64,000 nucleotides of DNA from Mycobacterium sp. OAS707 (GCF_014873705.1 NZ_JADBDS010000003.1:1178001-1242000), one strand, 5' to 3'; shown: positions 41,544 to 51,085, counted from the stretch's first letter. Program-made: numbers and translations. Notes: a model not told the origin generated them from the letters alone.

Positions 41544-42371
41544 GTGGCACACACCGCCCGACCGGCGGACGTCGTCCGTTCCGCCGTCGATCACCCCTAC
41601 GCGCATGTCGCGGCACGCATTGGTTATGTGATCAGCGGGCTACTGCATCTGTTGATCGCGTACCTCATCGTGCGGATCGCGTTGGGCTCGGGCGGTGATG
41701 CCGACCAGACGGGCGCGCTGCGGGCGGTCGCGATGACCGCCGGAGGCAACGTCGCGTTGTGGGCTACCGCGATCGCCTTGATTCCGTTGACGTTGTGGCG
41801 CATCGCCGAAACGATCCTGGGCTTACACCCCGGCGAGCACCGCGGGCGCCGGGCCGATCCGAAAGATTTCCGATGGCCGAATCGGCTCAAGGCGCTGGGC
41901 CTCGCCGTCGTGTACACCGCAGTGGGCGTCACCGCCGTGCAATTCGCGCTGGGCAGGCGCAAGTCCGGCGCCGCCGAGAACGCGGGACTGAGCGCACGGC
42001 TGATGCGATCACCAGAAGGCAAGGCCGTTCTCGTGGTCGTCGGTTTGGTGATTCTCGTGATCGGGTGCTACTTCGCGTTCAAGGGCGCATCACGCCGATT
42101 CTGCAATGACCTCAAGGTCTCACCGGGCACCGTCGTCACCACGCTCGGGGTTTTCGGCTATGTCGCCGAAGGTCTCGTGCTCGCCGGCGCAGGCGCCCTG
42201 GTGGTCGTCGCGGCGGTGCGAGCCGACCCGTCCAAAGCGACCGGACTCGACGGTGCGGTCAAGACGCTCGGGCACGGGCCCAACGGCACTGTGCTGGTTC
42301 TGTGCGCGGCGTTGGGTTTTGCCGCATACGGTTGCTACAGCTTCGCGCTGAGCCGCTATTCGCGGATGTGA
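41544..42371 (+). CDS. DUF1206 membrane protein
   Basis: A 275-residue protein from GTG 41544 with about six membrane helices in three pairs, the repeat structure of DUF1206. Repeat starts are visible at ARIGYVISGLLHLLIAYLI, LKALGLAVVYTAVGVTAVQF and GVFGYVAEGLVLAGAGALVV. Family function is unknown; members often sit beside stress genes such as CsbD, as here. It lies 18 bases after the CsbD gene. Confidence 0.88.
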   Translation: MAHTARPADVVRSAVDHPYAHVAARIGYVISGLLHLLIAYLIVRIALGSGGDADQTGALRAVAMTAGGNVALWATAIALIPLTLWRIAETILGLHPGEHRGRRADPKDFRWPNRLKALGLAVVYTAVGVTAVQFALGRRKSGAAENAGLSARLMRSPEGKAVLVVVGLVILVIGCYFAFKGASRRFCNDLKVSPGTVVTTLGVFGYVAEGLVLAGAGALVVVAAVRADPSKATGLDGAVKTLGHGPNGTVLVLCAALGFAAYGCYSFALSRYSRM

Positions 42372-42377
42372 GGCCGG

Positions 42378-43571
42378 CTACCCCTCGGCGCTTGGCCGCG
42401 TCTGCAGTGTCGGCGCGGCGGCGGCCAGGATCGCGTCGCGGTCACCGTCGAGCGGCGGATAGATTCGCCGGCCGTTGATGGTCATCTTGGTGGCCTTGGC
42501 TTCGGCCCCGCTGGCGACGACCTGGCGGTCCCAGCCCTCGGTGTACACGGCACCGGCGGGCCCCAAATCCAAAACCGTTACATACCAAGGGATTCGAAGC
42601 GAAAGCAGTGGCTCGTCGAGCAGATCGACGATCACGTTGTATCCGGCGTACCGACCCATCGGCCTGCCGTGCTGGCAGGACATCACCGACAGGTGCGCGT
42701 CGTCCATTCGCGCCGAGGCGACGTCGCCTGCGGCGAATATGTCCGCAACGCCGATGACGCGCAGATAGTCGTCGACCGGGAGGCGGCCAAGCCGATCACG
42801 AGGCACACCGAGGTCGGCCGTCAACGGGTTGGCGCGCATGCCCGCACACCACACCACGGTCGAGGTGGGCAGCACCTCGCCGGTCGACAGCGTCACCCCA
42901 TTCGCATCCACCGCCGTGACGCCGACTCCGAGCCGGGTCTGCACCCCGAGCGTGTCGAGCGCCGCCTCGATCACCGGTCGGGCCGATGCGCCCATGTCCG
43001 ACCCGACGTGCGGGTTGCGGTCGACGAGCACGACCCGCGGCGCGGTGTCGGGGAACAGCGACGCCAGCCGCGACGGCAGTTCGCAGGCGGTCTCGATGCC
43101 CGTCAATCCGGCGCCGACGACCACAGCCGTGCTCGCGGAATTCGTTGCGGCACTGGCGAGCCCGGCCAGATGCCGCTGCAGCCGCATCGCGCCGTCGTAG
43201 GTGTCGACGTCGAAGCCGAATTCCTGAAGACCGGGGATGTCGGGCTTCACCACCCGGCTACCCAGCGCGACCACGAGGCGGTCGTAGGTGTGGGTGCCGG
43301 CAGAACTCGTCACGGTGTGCGACGCCGGGTGGATCGCCGTCACGTCCGCCGTGAGGTGTTCGACGCCGACGGGGTCGAGCACCTCGGTCAGCGGAACGCG
43401 GCACGGCGTCAGATCGGCCTCGTAGTTGCGCACCCGGATGTCGTGGTACGGCTGCGAACTCAACACGGTGATCGCAATGTCGGTGGCGCCGAGTTCGTCG
43501 ACTCGCCGCGCGGCACCGAGCGCCGCCCACAGGCCGGCGAAACCCGAGCCGAGCACGACGACGTCGCTCAT
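42378..43571 (-). CDS. FAD-dependent pyridine nucleotide-disulphide oxidoreductase, NDH-2-like
   Basis: A 397-residue flavoprotein. FAD-binding VVVLGSGFAGLWAALGAARR at the start, central NAD(P)H-binding VVVGAGLTGIETACELPSRL, and the second FAD contact GVADIFAAGDVAS. It resembles type II NADH dehydrogenases but lacks a clear C-terminal membrane anchor. Its start overlaps the stop of the FUSC gene by ATGA. Last gene of the TetR-FUSC-oxidoreductase unit. Confidence 0.9.
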   Translation of the reverse strand: MSDVVVLGSGFAGLWAALGAARRVDELGATDIAITVLSSQPYHDIRVRNYEADLTPCRVPLTEVLDPVGVEHLTADVTAIHPASHTVTSSAGTHTYDRLVVALGSRVVKPDIPGLQEFGFDVDTYDGAMRLQRHLAGLASAATNSASTAVVVGAGLTGIETACELPSRLASLFPDTAPRVVLVDRNPHVGSDMGASARPVIEAALDTLGVQTRLGVGVTAVDANGVTLSTGEVLPTSTVVWCAGMRANPLTADLGVPRDRLGRLPVDDYLRVIGVADIFAAGDVASARMDDAHLSVMSCQHGRPMGRYAGYNVIVDLLDEPLLSLRIPWYVTVLDLGPAGAVYTEGWDRQVVASGAEAKATKMTINGRRIYPPLDGDRDAILAAAAPTLQTRPSAEG

Positions 43572-45712
43572 CGGGCTGACGCTACCGGCTGCGCGTACAG
43601 CAGTTCGAGCTCACCGAGGTGCGCGGCCACGGCGGTCAACGGCAGCGCCGCGGAGATCGCGAGTTCGTCTTCGGTGGCGTCGGCGCGCAACGCGAGCACG
43701 AAGTCGTCGCTGATCGATTCGAGCTTGCGGCGCGGATCGCCGGTCAGGCGCGCACAGATCGCTGAGGTGTGGGCCTCGAGTACCTCGCGGGTCCGTGGGT
43801 ACGGCTCAAGCGGCGGCGGCACGACGTCGGCGATCAGCTCTGCCGCGGCGCGCACGCGAACCGCCCGGTTGGCGGCCCGCACCACCGGCCCGCGCAGCTC
43901 CGTCGTCCCGCCGTTCTCCGAAAGATATTGCCGCACAGCATCATCCACGGTGCGAGACGCCTGCAGCCCTTGATGGCTGAGCGCGATCACCCGATCGGTC
44001 GCGTCTTCGGAGGCGCCGCGGGTCACCCGTAACACGGCCTGCTTCAAGAACTTTGCGCCGACGGCGCGAGCATCCTCGACGGCCTTCGACACCGCGGACG
44101 AGGCGCCTCGCGGCCACAGCAACACCGAAACCACGATGCCCACCAATGCGCCGACGACGACATCCTCGACCCGGATCAGCCCCACCTTCCAGCCCGTCGG
44201 AACGATCAGGTTGAAGTTGATCAGCACCATCATCGTGAACGCGGCCTGCCCGGCGACGAAGGAGTACACCTCCGGCACGTAGGCCGAGCCGAACGCGACG
44301 ATCGGCAGCAGCATCCACAGCACAACGGGATCCATGCCGAGCAACTCGATGACCACCGCGCCCAGTACGAACCCGACCGCTGTGCCCGCCACCGCTCTGA
44401 CCACGCGCGTTCCGGTCGTCAGCGCACTGCTGCGCAACACGGACATCGCGCCGAGCACCACCCAGAACCCGTGCTCCACCGGGAAGATGTGAGTCACCGC
44501 AACGGCAAGCGCCAACCCGAGTCCGGTGCGCAGGCTGTTGCGCAGCACCACCGCTTTGGTGGCGAGAAAGCCTTTGGTGATCGCAGTGACCGCAACGGTT
44601 TCGGGCATCACCCAATCAGCGGCGCCGGTCTCCGGCAGACGACGGCCAAGCACGCGCGCCCATACCGGTCGCGCATCCGCGGCCGCGGCATTGCGGATGA
44701 TCCGCCCGGTCACCGCGACCGTCGCCGCGATTGTGCGGCGGTTCAACAGATTACGGCCGACCTCGACAGCGGCTGTGTCGCTGGATTCGCCGAGCAATTC
44801 GGTGAGGTCCTCGCGCCAGTGGCCTTGGGCGACCGACCGCAGCTCGGTCAGCGCTTCGCGAAGGTCGGCGCTGCGCTCCACCCGAGCGGACACGCTGCGT
44901 AGCCGCAGCACCGCAGCGGAATCCCGCAGCACCCGCACCGCGGGCTGCTTGACCGCCCCCATCATCTGACCGGTGTCGTCGGTGATCCGGTCGGAGAGCC
45001 AACCGAGGTCGTCGACCACCCGGACGAGCGCGCGACTGCCCGCGGTCAACGCGACCGGCCGGTAGTCGGCGCCGAGGAAGGCGGCGTCGAGCGCGTTCAT
45101 CGCCTTGGTGACTTCGCGGCCCGACCCGGTGCCCTCGAGTCGATCGGCGAGCCGGTTGCAGACGCGTGCCGCGTAGGCGCGCAACTCGTCGTGATGTCGC
45201 GGGGGGAACAGAAACAGCGCCGCAGGGACGCACAGCGCAAGCGCGATCAGCCAGCCCAACAGGCGCTCCGGCAGTGGGCCGACCGGGGTGCAGGCAGGCA
45301 GCACGAACATCAGCAACGTGGCACGTTGACCAGCCGCGACGATTTCGCTGAGCACTCCGGCGAAGATGACCGCAACGCCGAGCACGAACATCAGCGCCAC
45401 GCTCAGCCACGGGTAGGGCGCGACAAGCGTGCCCAGCGTGATCAGCACCGCCCCGTTGAAACCCAAGCCGCAGTAGGCCAGCGCTCGCGCGGGACGGTTG
45501 CCGGGGAAGTCGACGAGTATCAGCAGCGCCACCGAGCCGAAGATGGTGAACAGCGGTGTCTGCGACCCGCCGCCGACCGCGAAGCTCACCGCCGCCGCGC
45601 TGGGCACGACGACCGCGGCCCGCAAGGCGCGGCGCAGTGCGTCGAACTCCGGGTCGCGGGCGCGCAGACGGTCAAGCACGTGTCGCAGCACAGCGGCCGT
45701 TTCAGAGGGCAA
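43568..45712 (-). CDS. FUSC family membrane protein (aromatic acid exporter-like)
   Basis: A 714-residue protein with two blocks of membrane helices (residues about 35-190 and 390-540), each followed by a cytoplasmic region. This is the layout of FUSC/YccS/AaeB-type proteins, linked to efflux of aromatic acids. The second block contains TGTRVVRAVAGTAVGFVLGA and VPEVYSFVAGQAAFTMMVLI. It lies five bases after the TetR gene and overlaps the oxidoreductase start. Substrate unknown; regulation by the upstream TetR is likely. Confidence 0.88.
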   Translation of the reverse strand: MPSETAAVLRHVLDRLRARDPEFDALRRALRAAVVVPSAAAVSFAVGGGSQTPLFTIFGSVALLILVDFPGNRPARALAYCGLGFNGAVLITLGTLVAPYPWLSVALMFVLGVAVIFAGVLSEIVAAGQRATLLMFVLPACTPVGPLPERLLGWLIALALCVPAALFLFPPRHHDELRAYAARVCNRLADRLEGTGSGREVTKAMNALDAAFLGADYRPVALTAGSRALVRVVDDLGWLSDRITDDTGQMMGAVKQPAVRVLRDSAAVLRLRSVSARVERSADLREALTELRSVAQGHWREDLTELLGESSDTAAVEVGRNLLNRRTIAATVAVTGRIIRNAAAADARPVWARVLGRRLPETGAADWVMPETVAVTAITKGFLATKAVVLRNSLRTGLGLALAVAVTHIFPVEHGFWVVLGAMSVLRSSALTTGTRVVRAVAGTAVGFVLGAVVIELLGMDPVVLWMLLPIVAFGSAYVPEVYSFVAGQAAFTMMVLINFNLIVPTGWKVGLIRVEDVVVGALVGIVVSVLLWPRGASSAVSKAVEDARAVGAKFLKQAVLRVTRGASEDATDRVIALSHQGLQASRTVDDAVRQYLSENGGTTELRGPVVRAANRAVRVRAAAELIADVVPPPLEPYPRTREVLEAHTSAICARLTGDPRRKLESISDDFVLALRADATEDELAISAALPLTAVAAHLGELELLYAQPVASAR

Positions 45713-45717
45713 TCGCG

Positions 45718-46284
45718 CTACTCACCGTCTGGCACAGACGCGAACCGGCCGGAGTCGAGTGCGTCGGTGAGCTGGCCCGCGATCCACTCCAGCGCCGCGG
45801 CGTCCCGCGGCAGGGCCGCCTGCTCGTAACCGACGAGCACGTACACCCCCCACGCTGCGAAGATTTGCGCCTGTCGCTTGTTGTGCAGGATCTCGAAGGC
45901 CGACTCGTACATGATGTCGAAGCGCTGCTGGTCCACCGCGGCCTGGATGGAGTACACCTCGGCATCGACCGAACTCCACACGCGGATGGCGGCTTCGGCG
46001 CCGTGCGGAAGGGACAACCCCTCTGCGATGAGCGTGTCGATCCGCCGGCGCGGATCCTGCTCAGCGCGCACCCTCTCGATGATCTGCACGGTCTGCCGCT
46101 GCATCCAGTGCGCAACGAGTTCCTTGGTGTAGGCGGGCCAGCCCGGAAAGTAGTGATAAAACGACCCGGTCGTGACGCCGAGCCGGTTGCAGACCTCGGC
46201 GAGCTTCAGCCCGCCGTAGCCCAGATCGGACAGCACTTCGAGGCCGACATCGAAGTACGACTCCCGCGATACGACGCTCGCCAC
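45718..46284 (-). CDS. TetR/AcrR family regulator
   Basis: A 188-residue regulator. HTH: EVCNRLGVTTGSFYHYFPGW at about 27-46. The C-terminal domain has LIAEGLSLPHGAEAAIRVW and ends near the FUSC start (five bases before it). It is the first gene of the leftward TetR-FUSC-NDH unit, so autoregulation and control of the exporter are likely. It is divergent from another TetR gene at 46451. Confidence 0.93.
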   Translation of the reverse strand: MASVVSRESYFDVGLEVLSDLGYGGLKLAEVCNRLGVTTGSFYHYFPGWPAYTKELVAHWMQRQTVQIIERVRAEQDPRRRIDTLIAEGLSLPHGAEAAIRVWSSVDAEVYSIQAAVDQQRFDIMYESAFEILHNKRQAQIFAAWGVYVLVGYEQAALPRDAAALEWIAGQLTDALDSGRFASVPDGE

Positions 46285-46450
46285 CCCAGCACCATAGTTC
46301 GACGGCCTGTCTCCGGTTCAGTGCTATCGCCAAGGTCGCGGTCGAAGGGTCGGCTTGCCGGGCGCCGCGAATTTGCTGGGTCGACATGCCAATCAGGCCG
46401 GAATTGAGCGCAAGGGTAAATCGACAAGTGAGCTGTGGCACAATTTGACC

Positions 46451-47089
46451 GTGCCGCAACATACCGCGAGTCGAGGACCCGGTCGCCCGCCCGCAGCGAA
46501 GGCTGCTGAAACGCGAGAGCGCATCGTACAAGCGGCTCGTGAGGTCTTCAGCGAACTTGGCTATGACGCCGCCACCTTCCAGGCGATCGCCATCCGCGCC
46601 GATCTCACGCGTCCCGCCATTAACCATTATTTCGCCAGTAAACGCGTGCTGTGGAGCGAAGTCGTCGAGCAAACGAACGCTTTGGTAGTTAGCGCGGGGA
46701 TGTCGCGGGCCCAGGCCGAGACCAGTCTGCTGGCGCGGCTGTCCGCGTTCTTCTCGGCAGTGATGCAGGCAGAGTCCGAAGAGCGTTCTGCGGCAGCATT
46801 TCTCGTCACCTCGGTGCTGGAGTCGCAACGCCATCCGGAGCTGAGCAACGACGAGCACGACTCGATGCGGGCGTCGCGCGAGTTCATGACCTGGGCCGTC
46901 GAGGACGCAATCAAGCGAGGTGAGCTCACTACCGACACCGACGTCAACCACCTGGTCGAAATGCTGGTGGCGGTGATGTGGGGGATGGGCTTCTACGCCG
47001 GCTTCGTCGGCAGCCACGAGGACCTGTCCTCGGTGGTGCACAAGTTCGAGCTGTTGATGGCCAACAAGCTCTGGAATCTGAACGAATAA
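46451..47089 (+). CDS. TetR/AcrR family regulator (Rv0144-like)
   Basis: A 212-residue regulator starting at GTG 46451. The start region PQHTASRGPGRPPAAKAAET and HTH AIAIRADLTRPAINHYFASK are typical. The C-terminal domain includes ESEERSAAAFLVTSVLESQR. It is followed at 47162 by two SAM methyltransferases, then after an inserted CocE-type gene by an aldehyde dehydrogenase, an SDR and a quinone oxidoreductase. That is the order Rv0144-Rv0149, so it is the counterpart of Rv0144. An earlier frame start at 46355 has no ribosome site. Confidence 0.9.
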   Translation: MPQHTASRGPGRPPAAKAAETRERIVQAAREVFSELGYDAATFQAIAIRADLTRPAINHYFASKRVLWSEVVEQTNALVVSAGMSRAQAETSLLARLSAFFSAVMQAESEERSAAAFLVTSVLESQRHPELSNDEHDSMRASREFMTWAVEDAIKRGELTTDTDVNHLVEMLVAVMWGMGFYAGFVGSHEDLSSVVHKFELLMANKLWNLNE

Positions 47090-47132
47090 CGATTTACCTG
47101 CGGTGATGTAGCCCACATTTCGTATAGCTCTG

Positions 47133-47161
47133 CTAACTTATTAGATAGCATTGCTTACGAT
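47133..47161 (+). promoter_or_regulatory. Probable leaderless promoter and small palindrome before the first methyltransferase
   Basis: CTAA-CTTA-TTAG (47133-47144) is a short palindrome, and TAGCAT at 47146-47151 is a good -10. Transcription would start about 47158, only a few bases before ATG 47162, and no ribosome site exists. The same TAGCAT-near-ATG arrangement occurs before the carboxyltransferase gene at 28077. No convincing -35 is seen. Confidence 0.35.
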
Positions 47162-48118
47162 ATGACTGATTTGAGCGAATACAGCGTCCGCACCGACGGC
47201 GACAGCTGGGACATCACCGAAAGTGTCGGGGCAACCGCGTTGGGCGTTGCTGCGGCACGGGCCGCGGAAACCGCCCGCCCTGACGCGCTGATCCGCGACG
47301 ACTACGCCTATCTGCTGACCTCATCGGCCGGGCCCGCCTGGGCGCAGATGGCCAGCGCCGACGACAGCTGGCTGCGCGACGACGAGCACGCACTGCGGTT
47401 GCACGAGATGGCCCGTAACTACCAGGCCGTGCGCACGCACTACTTCGACGGCTACTTCACCGCGGCGGTCCGCACCGGTATCCGTCAGGTCGTGATCCTG
47501 GCCGCGGGGCTGGACTCGCGGGCGTATCGGCTTGACTGGCCCGCAGGCACGACGGTGTACGAGATCGACCAGCCAAAGGTGCTCGGCTACAAGACCTCGA
47601 CCCTGGACGCTCACGGCGCGGTGGCCAAGTCGCGACGCATTCCCGTCGCGGTCGACCTACGTGACGACTGGCCCGCCGCCCTGATCGCCGCCGGTTTCGA
47701 CCCGACCCGGCCGACCGCGTGGCTGGCCGAGGGCCTGCTGCCGTATCTGCCCGGCGACGCTCAGGATCGGTTGTTCGAGCTGGTCACCGAGCACAGCGCC
47801 GCAGGCAGTCAGATCGCCGTCGAGGCCTTCAACCTGCACCCCGCGCAGTACTCACCGGAAAAGCGAGCAGCGCGGCGCGAGCGGACCGCCCAGCTGCGTG
47901 AGCGTCTGGGCCTGGACGTCGACGTCGACACCCTGATGTACACCGACGACGCCCGCGCCGACGCTGCCGACTGGCTGGCCGACCACGGCTGGCGCGTCGA
48001 CGCCGTGCCCAGTGCCGAGGAGATGACCCGGCTGGGCCGACCGCCCACCGAAGACCTCGTCGAAGAAGCGATGGACAGCGTGTTCGTGCACGCCCGGCTT
48101 GAAGGAGACGCCCGATGA
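47162..48118 (+). CDS. SAM-dependent methyltransferase, TIGR00027 family (Rv0145-like)
   Basis: A 318-residue mycobacterial methyltransferase. Family blocks: DITESVGATALGVAAARAAE, YQAVRTHYFDGYFTAAVRTG, the SAM loop VVILAAGLDSRAYRLDWPAG, TVYEIDQPKVLGYK, and TAWLAEGLLPYLPGDAQDRL. Acts on an unknown acceptor, possibly a lipid or O-methyl substrate. The next gene is a tandem relative that overlaps it by ATGA. No ribosome site precedes it. Confidence 0.95.
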   Translation: MTDLSEYSVRTDGDSWDITESVGATALGVAAARAAETARPDALIRDDYAYLLTSSAGPAWAQMASADDSWLRDDEHALRLHEMARNYQAVRTHYFDGYFTAAVRTGIRQVVILAAGLDSRAYRLDWPAGTTVYEIDQPKVLGYKTSTLDAHGAVAKSRRIPVAVDLRDDWPAALIAAGFDPTRPTAWLAEGLLPYLPGDAQDRLFELVTEHSAAGSQIAVEAFNLHPAQYSPEKRAARRERTAQLRERLGLDVDVDTLMYTDDARADAADWLADHGWRVDAVPSAEEMTRLGRPPTEDLVEEAMDSVFVHARLEGDAR

Positions 48119-49041
48119 GCTCGCAGCGCACCGAGAACGACACCTGGGACATCGCCACCAGCGTCGGGGCAACCGCGGTCATGGTCGCCGCGGCCAGGGC
48201 CGCCGAGACCGACCGGGACGACCCGCTGATTCGCGACCCCTACGCCAAGGACCTTGTCGCGAACGCGGGCACCGGCATCTGGGAGTTCATGCTCGACGAC
48301 CAGTTCGTCGCCAAGGTCGGCGACGCCGACCCAGAGGTCGCGGCGGTCGTCGAGCACATGGGCGCCTACCAAGCGGTCCGCACCCACTTCTTCGACGCGT
48401 TCTTCACCGACGCCGCCGCGGCGGGCATCCGTCAGATCGTCATCCTGGCGTCCGGCCTTGACTCGCGCGCCTACCGGTTGCCGTGGCCCGCGGGCACCAC
48501 GGTCTACGAGATCGACCAGCCGAAGGTGCTGGAGTACAAAGCTGCGACGCTGGACGGTGTCGCGCCGACGGCCGAGCGCCGCGCAGTGCCGATGGATCTG
48601 CGCTACGACTGGCCGAAAGCGTTGCGGGACAAGGGTTTTGACCCGAGTTCACCGACCGCATGGCTGGCCGAGGGCCTGCTGATGTACCTGCCGGCCGACG
48701 CGCAGGACCGGCTCTTCGAGAACATCACCGCGCTGTCGGCCCCGGGCAGTCGCATTTCTGCCGAGACCGTCGGCATTCACGCCGCGGATCGCCGCGAGCG
48801 GATACGGGAGCGGTTCGGCAAGCTCGCCGAACAGTTCGGCGTGGACAGCACGCTCGACATCGGGGAGTTGACCTACGAAGATCCCGAGCGCGCCGACGTC
48901 GCTGTCTGGCTGAACGAGCACGGGTGGCAGTCAACGGCTGTCACCTCACAGGACGAGATGCGCCGGTTGGGCCGTGCCGTCGAGTTGGTGGACACCGGCG
49001 ACGACTCGTTCTCGACGTTCGTCACCGGCCGCAAGCTGTAA
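48115..49041 (+). CDS. SAM-dependent methyltransferase, TIGR00027 family (Rv0146-like)
   Basis: A 308-residue tandem paralogue of the preceding gene. Shared blocks: DIATSVGATAVMVAAARAAE, VVEHMGAYQAVRTHFFDAFF, IVILASGLDSRAYRLPWPAG, and TAWLAEGLLMYLPADAQDRL. The start overlaps the previous stop by ATGA. The close pair probably arose by duplication before the split from M. tuberculosis, where two such genes are also adjacent. Confidence 0.95.
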   Translation: MSSQRTENDTWDIATSVGATAVMVAAARAAETDRDDPLIRDPYAKDLVANAGTGIWEFMLDDQFVAKVGDADPEVAAVVEHMGAYQAVRTHFFDAFFTDAAAAGIRQIVILASGLDSRAYRLPWPAGTTVYEIDQPKVLEYKAATLDGVAPTAERRAVPMDLRYDWPKALRDKGFDPSSPTAWLAEGLLMYLPADAQDRLFENITALSAPGSRISAETVGIHAADRRERIRERFGKLAEQFGVDSTLDIGELTYEDPERADVAVWLNEHGWQSTAVTSQDEMRRLGRAVELVDTGDDSFSTFVTGRKL

Positions 49042-49067
49042 CAGCCGCGAGGCGTTAACTTCATGGT

Positions 49068-50921
49068 GTGCGCGTAGCCGCTGTCCGCATCGGCGCCGTT
49101 GTGGCGGTCGTAGTCCTGGTTTTCAGCGGATGCGCCGACCATCATGCCGGTGCGTCTCGACCGTTCCCGCCGAGTGCCGGACGTGGCCCGTGTGAGGTCT
49201 CGAAACAAGCAGACGTGCCCGCCACGATGCGCGACGGCACCGTGTTGCGGGCCGACGTCTATCGGCCGCGCACCGCCGATCCCGTGCCGGTCATCCTGAT
49301 GCGCACCCAGTACGGAAAGTCCGGCGCACAGGTGACGCCTGAGCGATATCAGCCGCCGGACTGGTTCGCATCGCACTGCTACCTCGTGGTGATTCAGGAC
49401 GTCCGCGGCCAGGGCACCTCGGGCGGAACGTTCAGCGAGTTCACCAACGACATGGCCGACGGTTACGACTCGGTCGAGTGGGCCGCCGCGCTGCCCGGTT
49501 CCAACGGCAAGGTGGGCATGTACGGCTCGTCCTACGTCGGTGCCACCCAATGGCTCGCCGCCGTGGCCGCGCCGCCGCATTTGGTGACGATCGCACCCGC
49601 CAACACGGCGTCGGACTACTACGACGGATGGACCTACGAGGGCGGCGAATTCCGGCTGGCGTTCGTGCAGCCGTGGGCGATCGGCTCGCTCGCATTGGGC
49701 GCCGCGAAAAACCGCGGTGATCACGTGGCGGTCGACGAGCTGACAGCGGCGGAGGCCGATCCGACGCGGTGGATGAACTTCCGGCCGTTCAAGGACCTGC
49801 CGCCGATGCAGCCGCAGAACCCCGCCGTCGCGCCGTGGTATTTCGACTGGATCCGGCACTCGGCTCGTGACGATTTCTGGACGAAGGTCAGCATCCGGGA
49901 TCGCTACGCCTCGGTGAAGGTGCCGGTGCTCGACTTCGAGGGCTGGTATGACGCGTTCCTCGCGGGCGGCGTGGAGAACTTCACCGGCATGGTTGCCAAC
50001 GGCGGCTCCGACTCGGCTCGCGCCAATCAGCGGCTGGTGATCGGGCCATGGGACCACGTCAACTGGGGACGGCCTGACTCGCAGCCCGCGCCACTGCTGC
50101 ACGACATCGGCGCAGTCGGAGACAGCCCGATCAACGACGTGATGCTGGAGTGGTTCGACCACTTCCTCAAGGGACAGAACAACGGCGCCGCCACTGGCCC
50201 GCGCGTCGACTATTTCGTGATGGGTGCCGACAAGTGGAAGTCGGCGACGAAATGGCCGCTGCCGCAGACGAAATGGACGACCTTCTACCTGTCGGGCCCC
50301 GGTGGGATCGCCGACCGCAAGGGGCAACTCGTCACGAGCGCACCGGGTGCACAGCCGCCAGACACCTACACCTACGACCCCGCCTTCCCGGCGCCCAGCC
50401 TGGGTGGGCATTCGTGCTGCGGCGCAAGCTCGGGTCCGCAGGGGCCGTTCGACCAGGTCCCTGTCGAACAACGCTCCGACGTACTCGTCTACGACGGTGG
50501 TCCGCTATCGAGCGACACCGAGGTCACCGGGCCGGTGACGGTGCGACTGTGGGCGCAGTCCAGCGCACCCGATACGGATTTCACGGCCAAGCTGACGGTG
50601 GCCAAACCGGACGGCAGCGTGATCAACCTCAACAACGGCATCCTGCGCACCGCTTTCCGCGATTCGCTGGCCACCCCGACGCCGACGGTGCCGGGCCGCC
50701 CGTATGAATATCGGGTCCAGATCTGGCCGACGAGCTACGAGTTCCGGAAGGGCGACCGCATCCGCCTCGAGATCTCCAGCAGCGACTATCCGCAGTTCGC
50801 GCCGAACCCCAACACCGGTGCGCCCTTCGGTGAGAACGCCGCCGTCCAGACCGCGGTCCAGACGATCCTGCATGACGCGGCGCATCCCTCGGCCATCACA
50901 CTGCCGGTCATCCCGGGCTGA
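49068..50921 (+). CDS. CocE/NonD family hydrolase, secreted lipoprotein
   Basis: A 617-residue hydrolase from GTG 49068. Signal peptide with lipobox ending at C22 (VVLVFSGC). The peptidase S15/CocE alpha/beta domain contains the nucleophile Ser S155 in GSSYVG and the neighbouring DVRGQGTSGGTFSEF. The C-terminal jelly-roll (X-Pro dipeptidyl-peptidase C-terminal domain) begins about residue 420. The family hydrolyses esters or X-Pro peptides; the substrate is unknown. It lies inside a cluster otherwise equivalent to Rv0144-Rv0149, so it is an extra or lost gene compared with M. tuberculosis. Following it is a large stem-loop at 50939-51006. Confidence 0.9.
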   Translation: MRVAAVRIGAVVAVVVLVFSGCADHHAGASRPFPPSAGRGPCEVSKQADVPATMRDGTVLRADVYRPRTADPVPVILMRTQYGKSGAQVTPERYQPPDWFASHCYLVVIQDVRGQGTSGGTFSEFTNDMADGYDSVEWAAALPGSNGKVGMYGSSYVGATQWLAAVAAPPHLVTIAPANTASDYYDGWTYEGGEFRLAFVQPWAIGSLALGAAKNRGDHVAVDELTAAEADPTRWMNFRPFKDLPPMQPQNPAVAPWYFDWIRHSARDDFWTKVSIRDRYASVKVPVLDFEGWYDAFLAGGVENFTGMVANGGSDSARANQRLVIGPWDHVNWGRPDSQPAPLLHDIGAVGDSPINDVMLEWFDHFLKGQNNGAATGPRVDYFVMGADKWKSATKWPLPQTKWTTFYLSGPGGIADRKGQLVTSAPGAQPPDTYTYDPAFPAPSLGGHSCCGASSGPQGPFDQVPVEQRSDVLVYDGGPLSSDTEVTGPVTVRLWAQSSAPDTDFTAKLTVAKPDGSVINLNNGILRTAFRDSLATPTPTVPGRPYEYRVQIWPTSYEFRKGDRIRLEISSSDYPQFAPNPNTGAPFGENAAVQTAVQTILHDAAHPSAITLPVIPG

Positions 50922-50938
50922 GTACCTAACCCCCAACT

Positions 50939-51006
50939 GCCGCGAGCGACCGCGTTTGCACGCGTTATCGCGGCGTGTCCCCGCACAAACACGGTCGGTC
51001 AGCGGC
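50939..51006. repeat. Large imperfect stem-loop, probable dispersed palindrome or terminator
   Basis: GCCGCGAGCGACCGCGTTTG at 50939-50958 pairs with GTTTGTGC-containing sequence at 50983-51006 (GCACAAACACGGTCGG and on), about 19 of 23 positions with one bulge, enclosing a 22-base GC-rich loop. It follows the CocE gene (stop 50921) and precedes the aldehyde dehydrogenase by 80 bases. There is no T-run. The length and composition fit the dispersed palindromes of mycobacterial intergenic DNA and could also terminate transcription. Confidence 0.5.
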
Positions 51007-51085
51007 GGGAAACTGGGCCTATTGGCCGAGCCAACCGGTTGGTTAGGATCGGGTATTCCTCCTCGGGTCAGGAAGGACACCCACC

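Noticed and set aside
39582..41606. Long leftward frame of 674 residues
   Set aside because: Antisense to ptsI, pirin and CsbD; His/Arg/Gly-rich with no recognisable motif.
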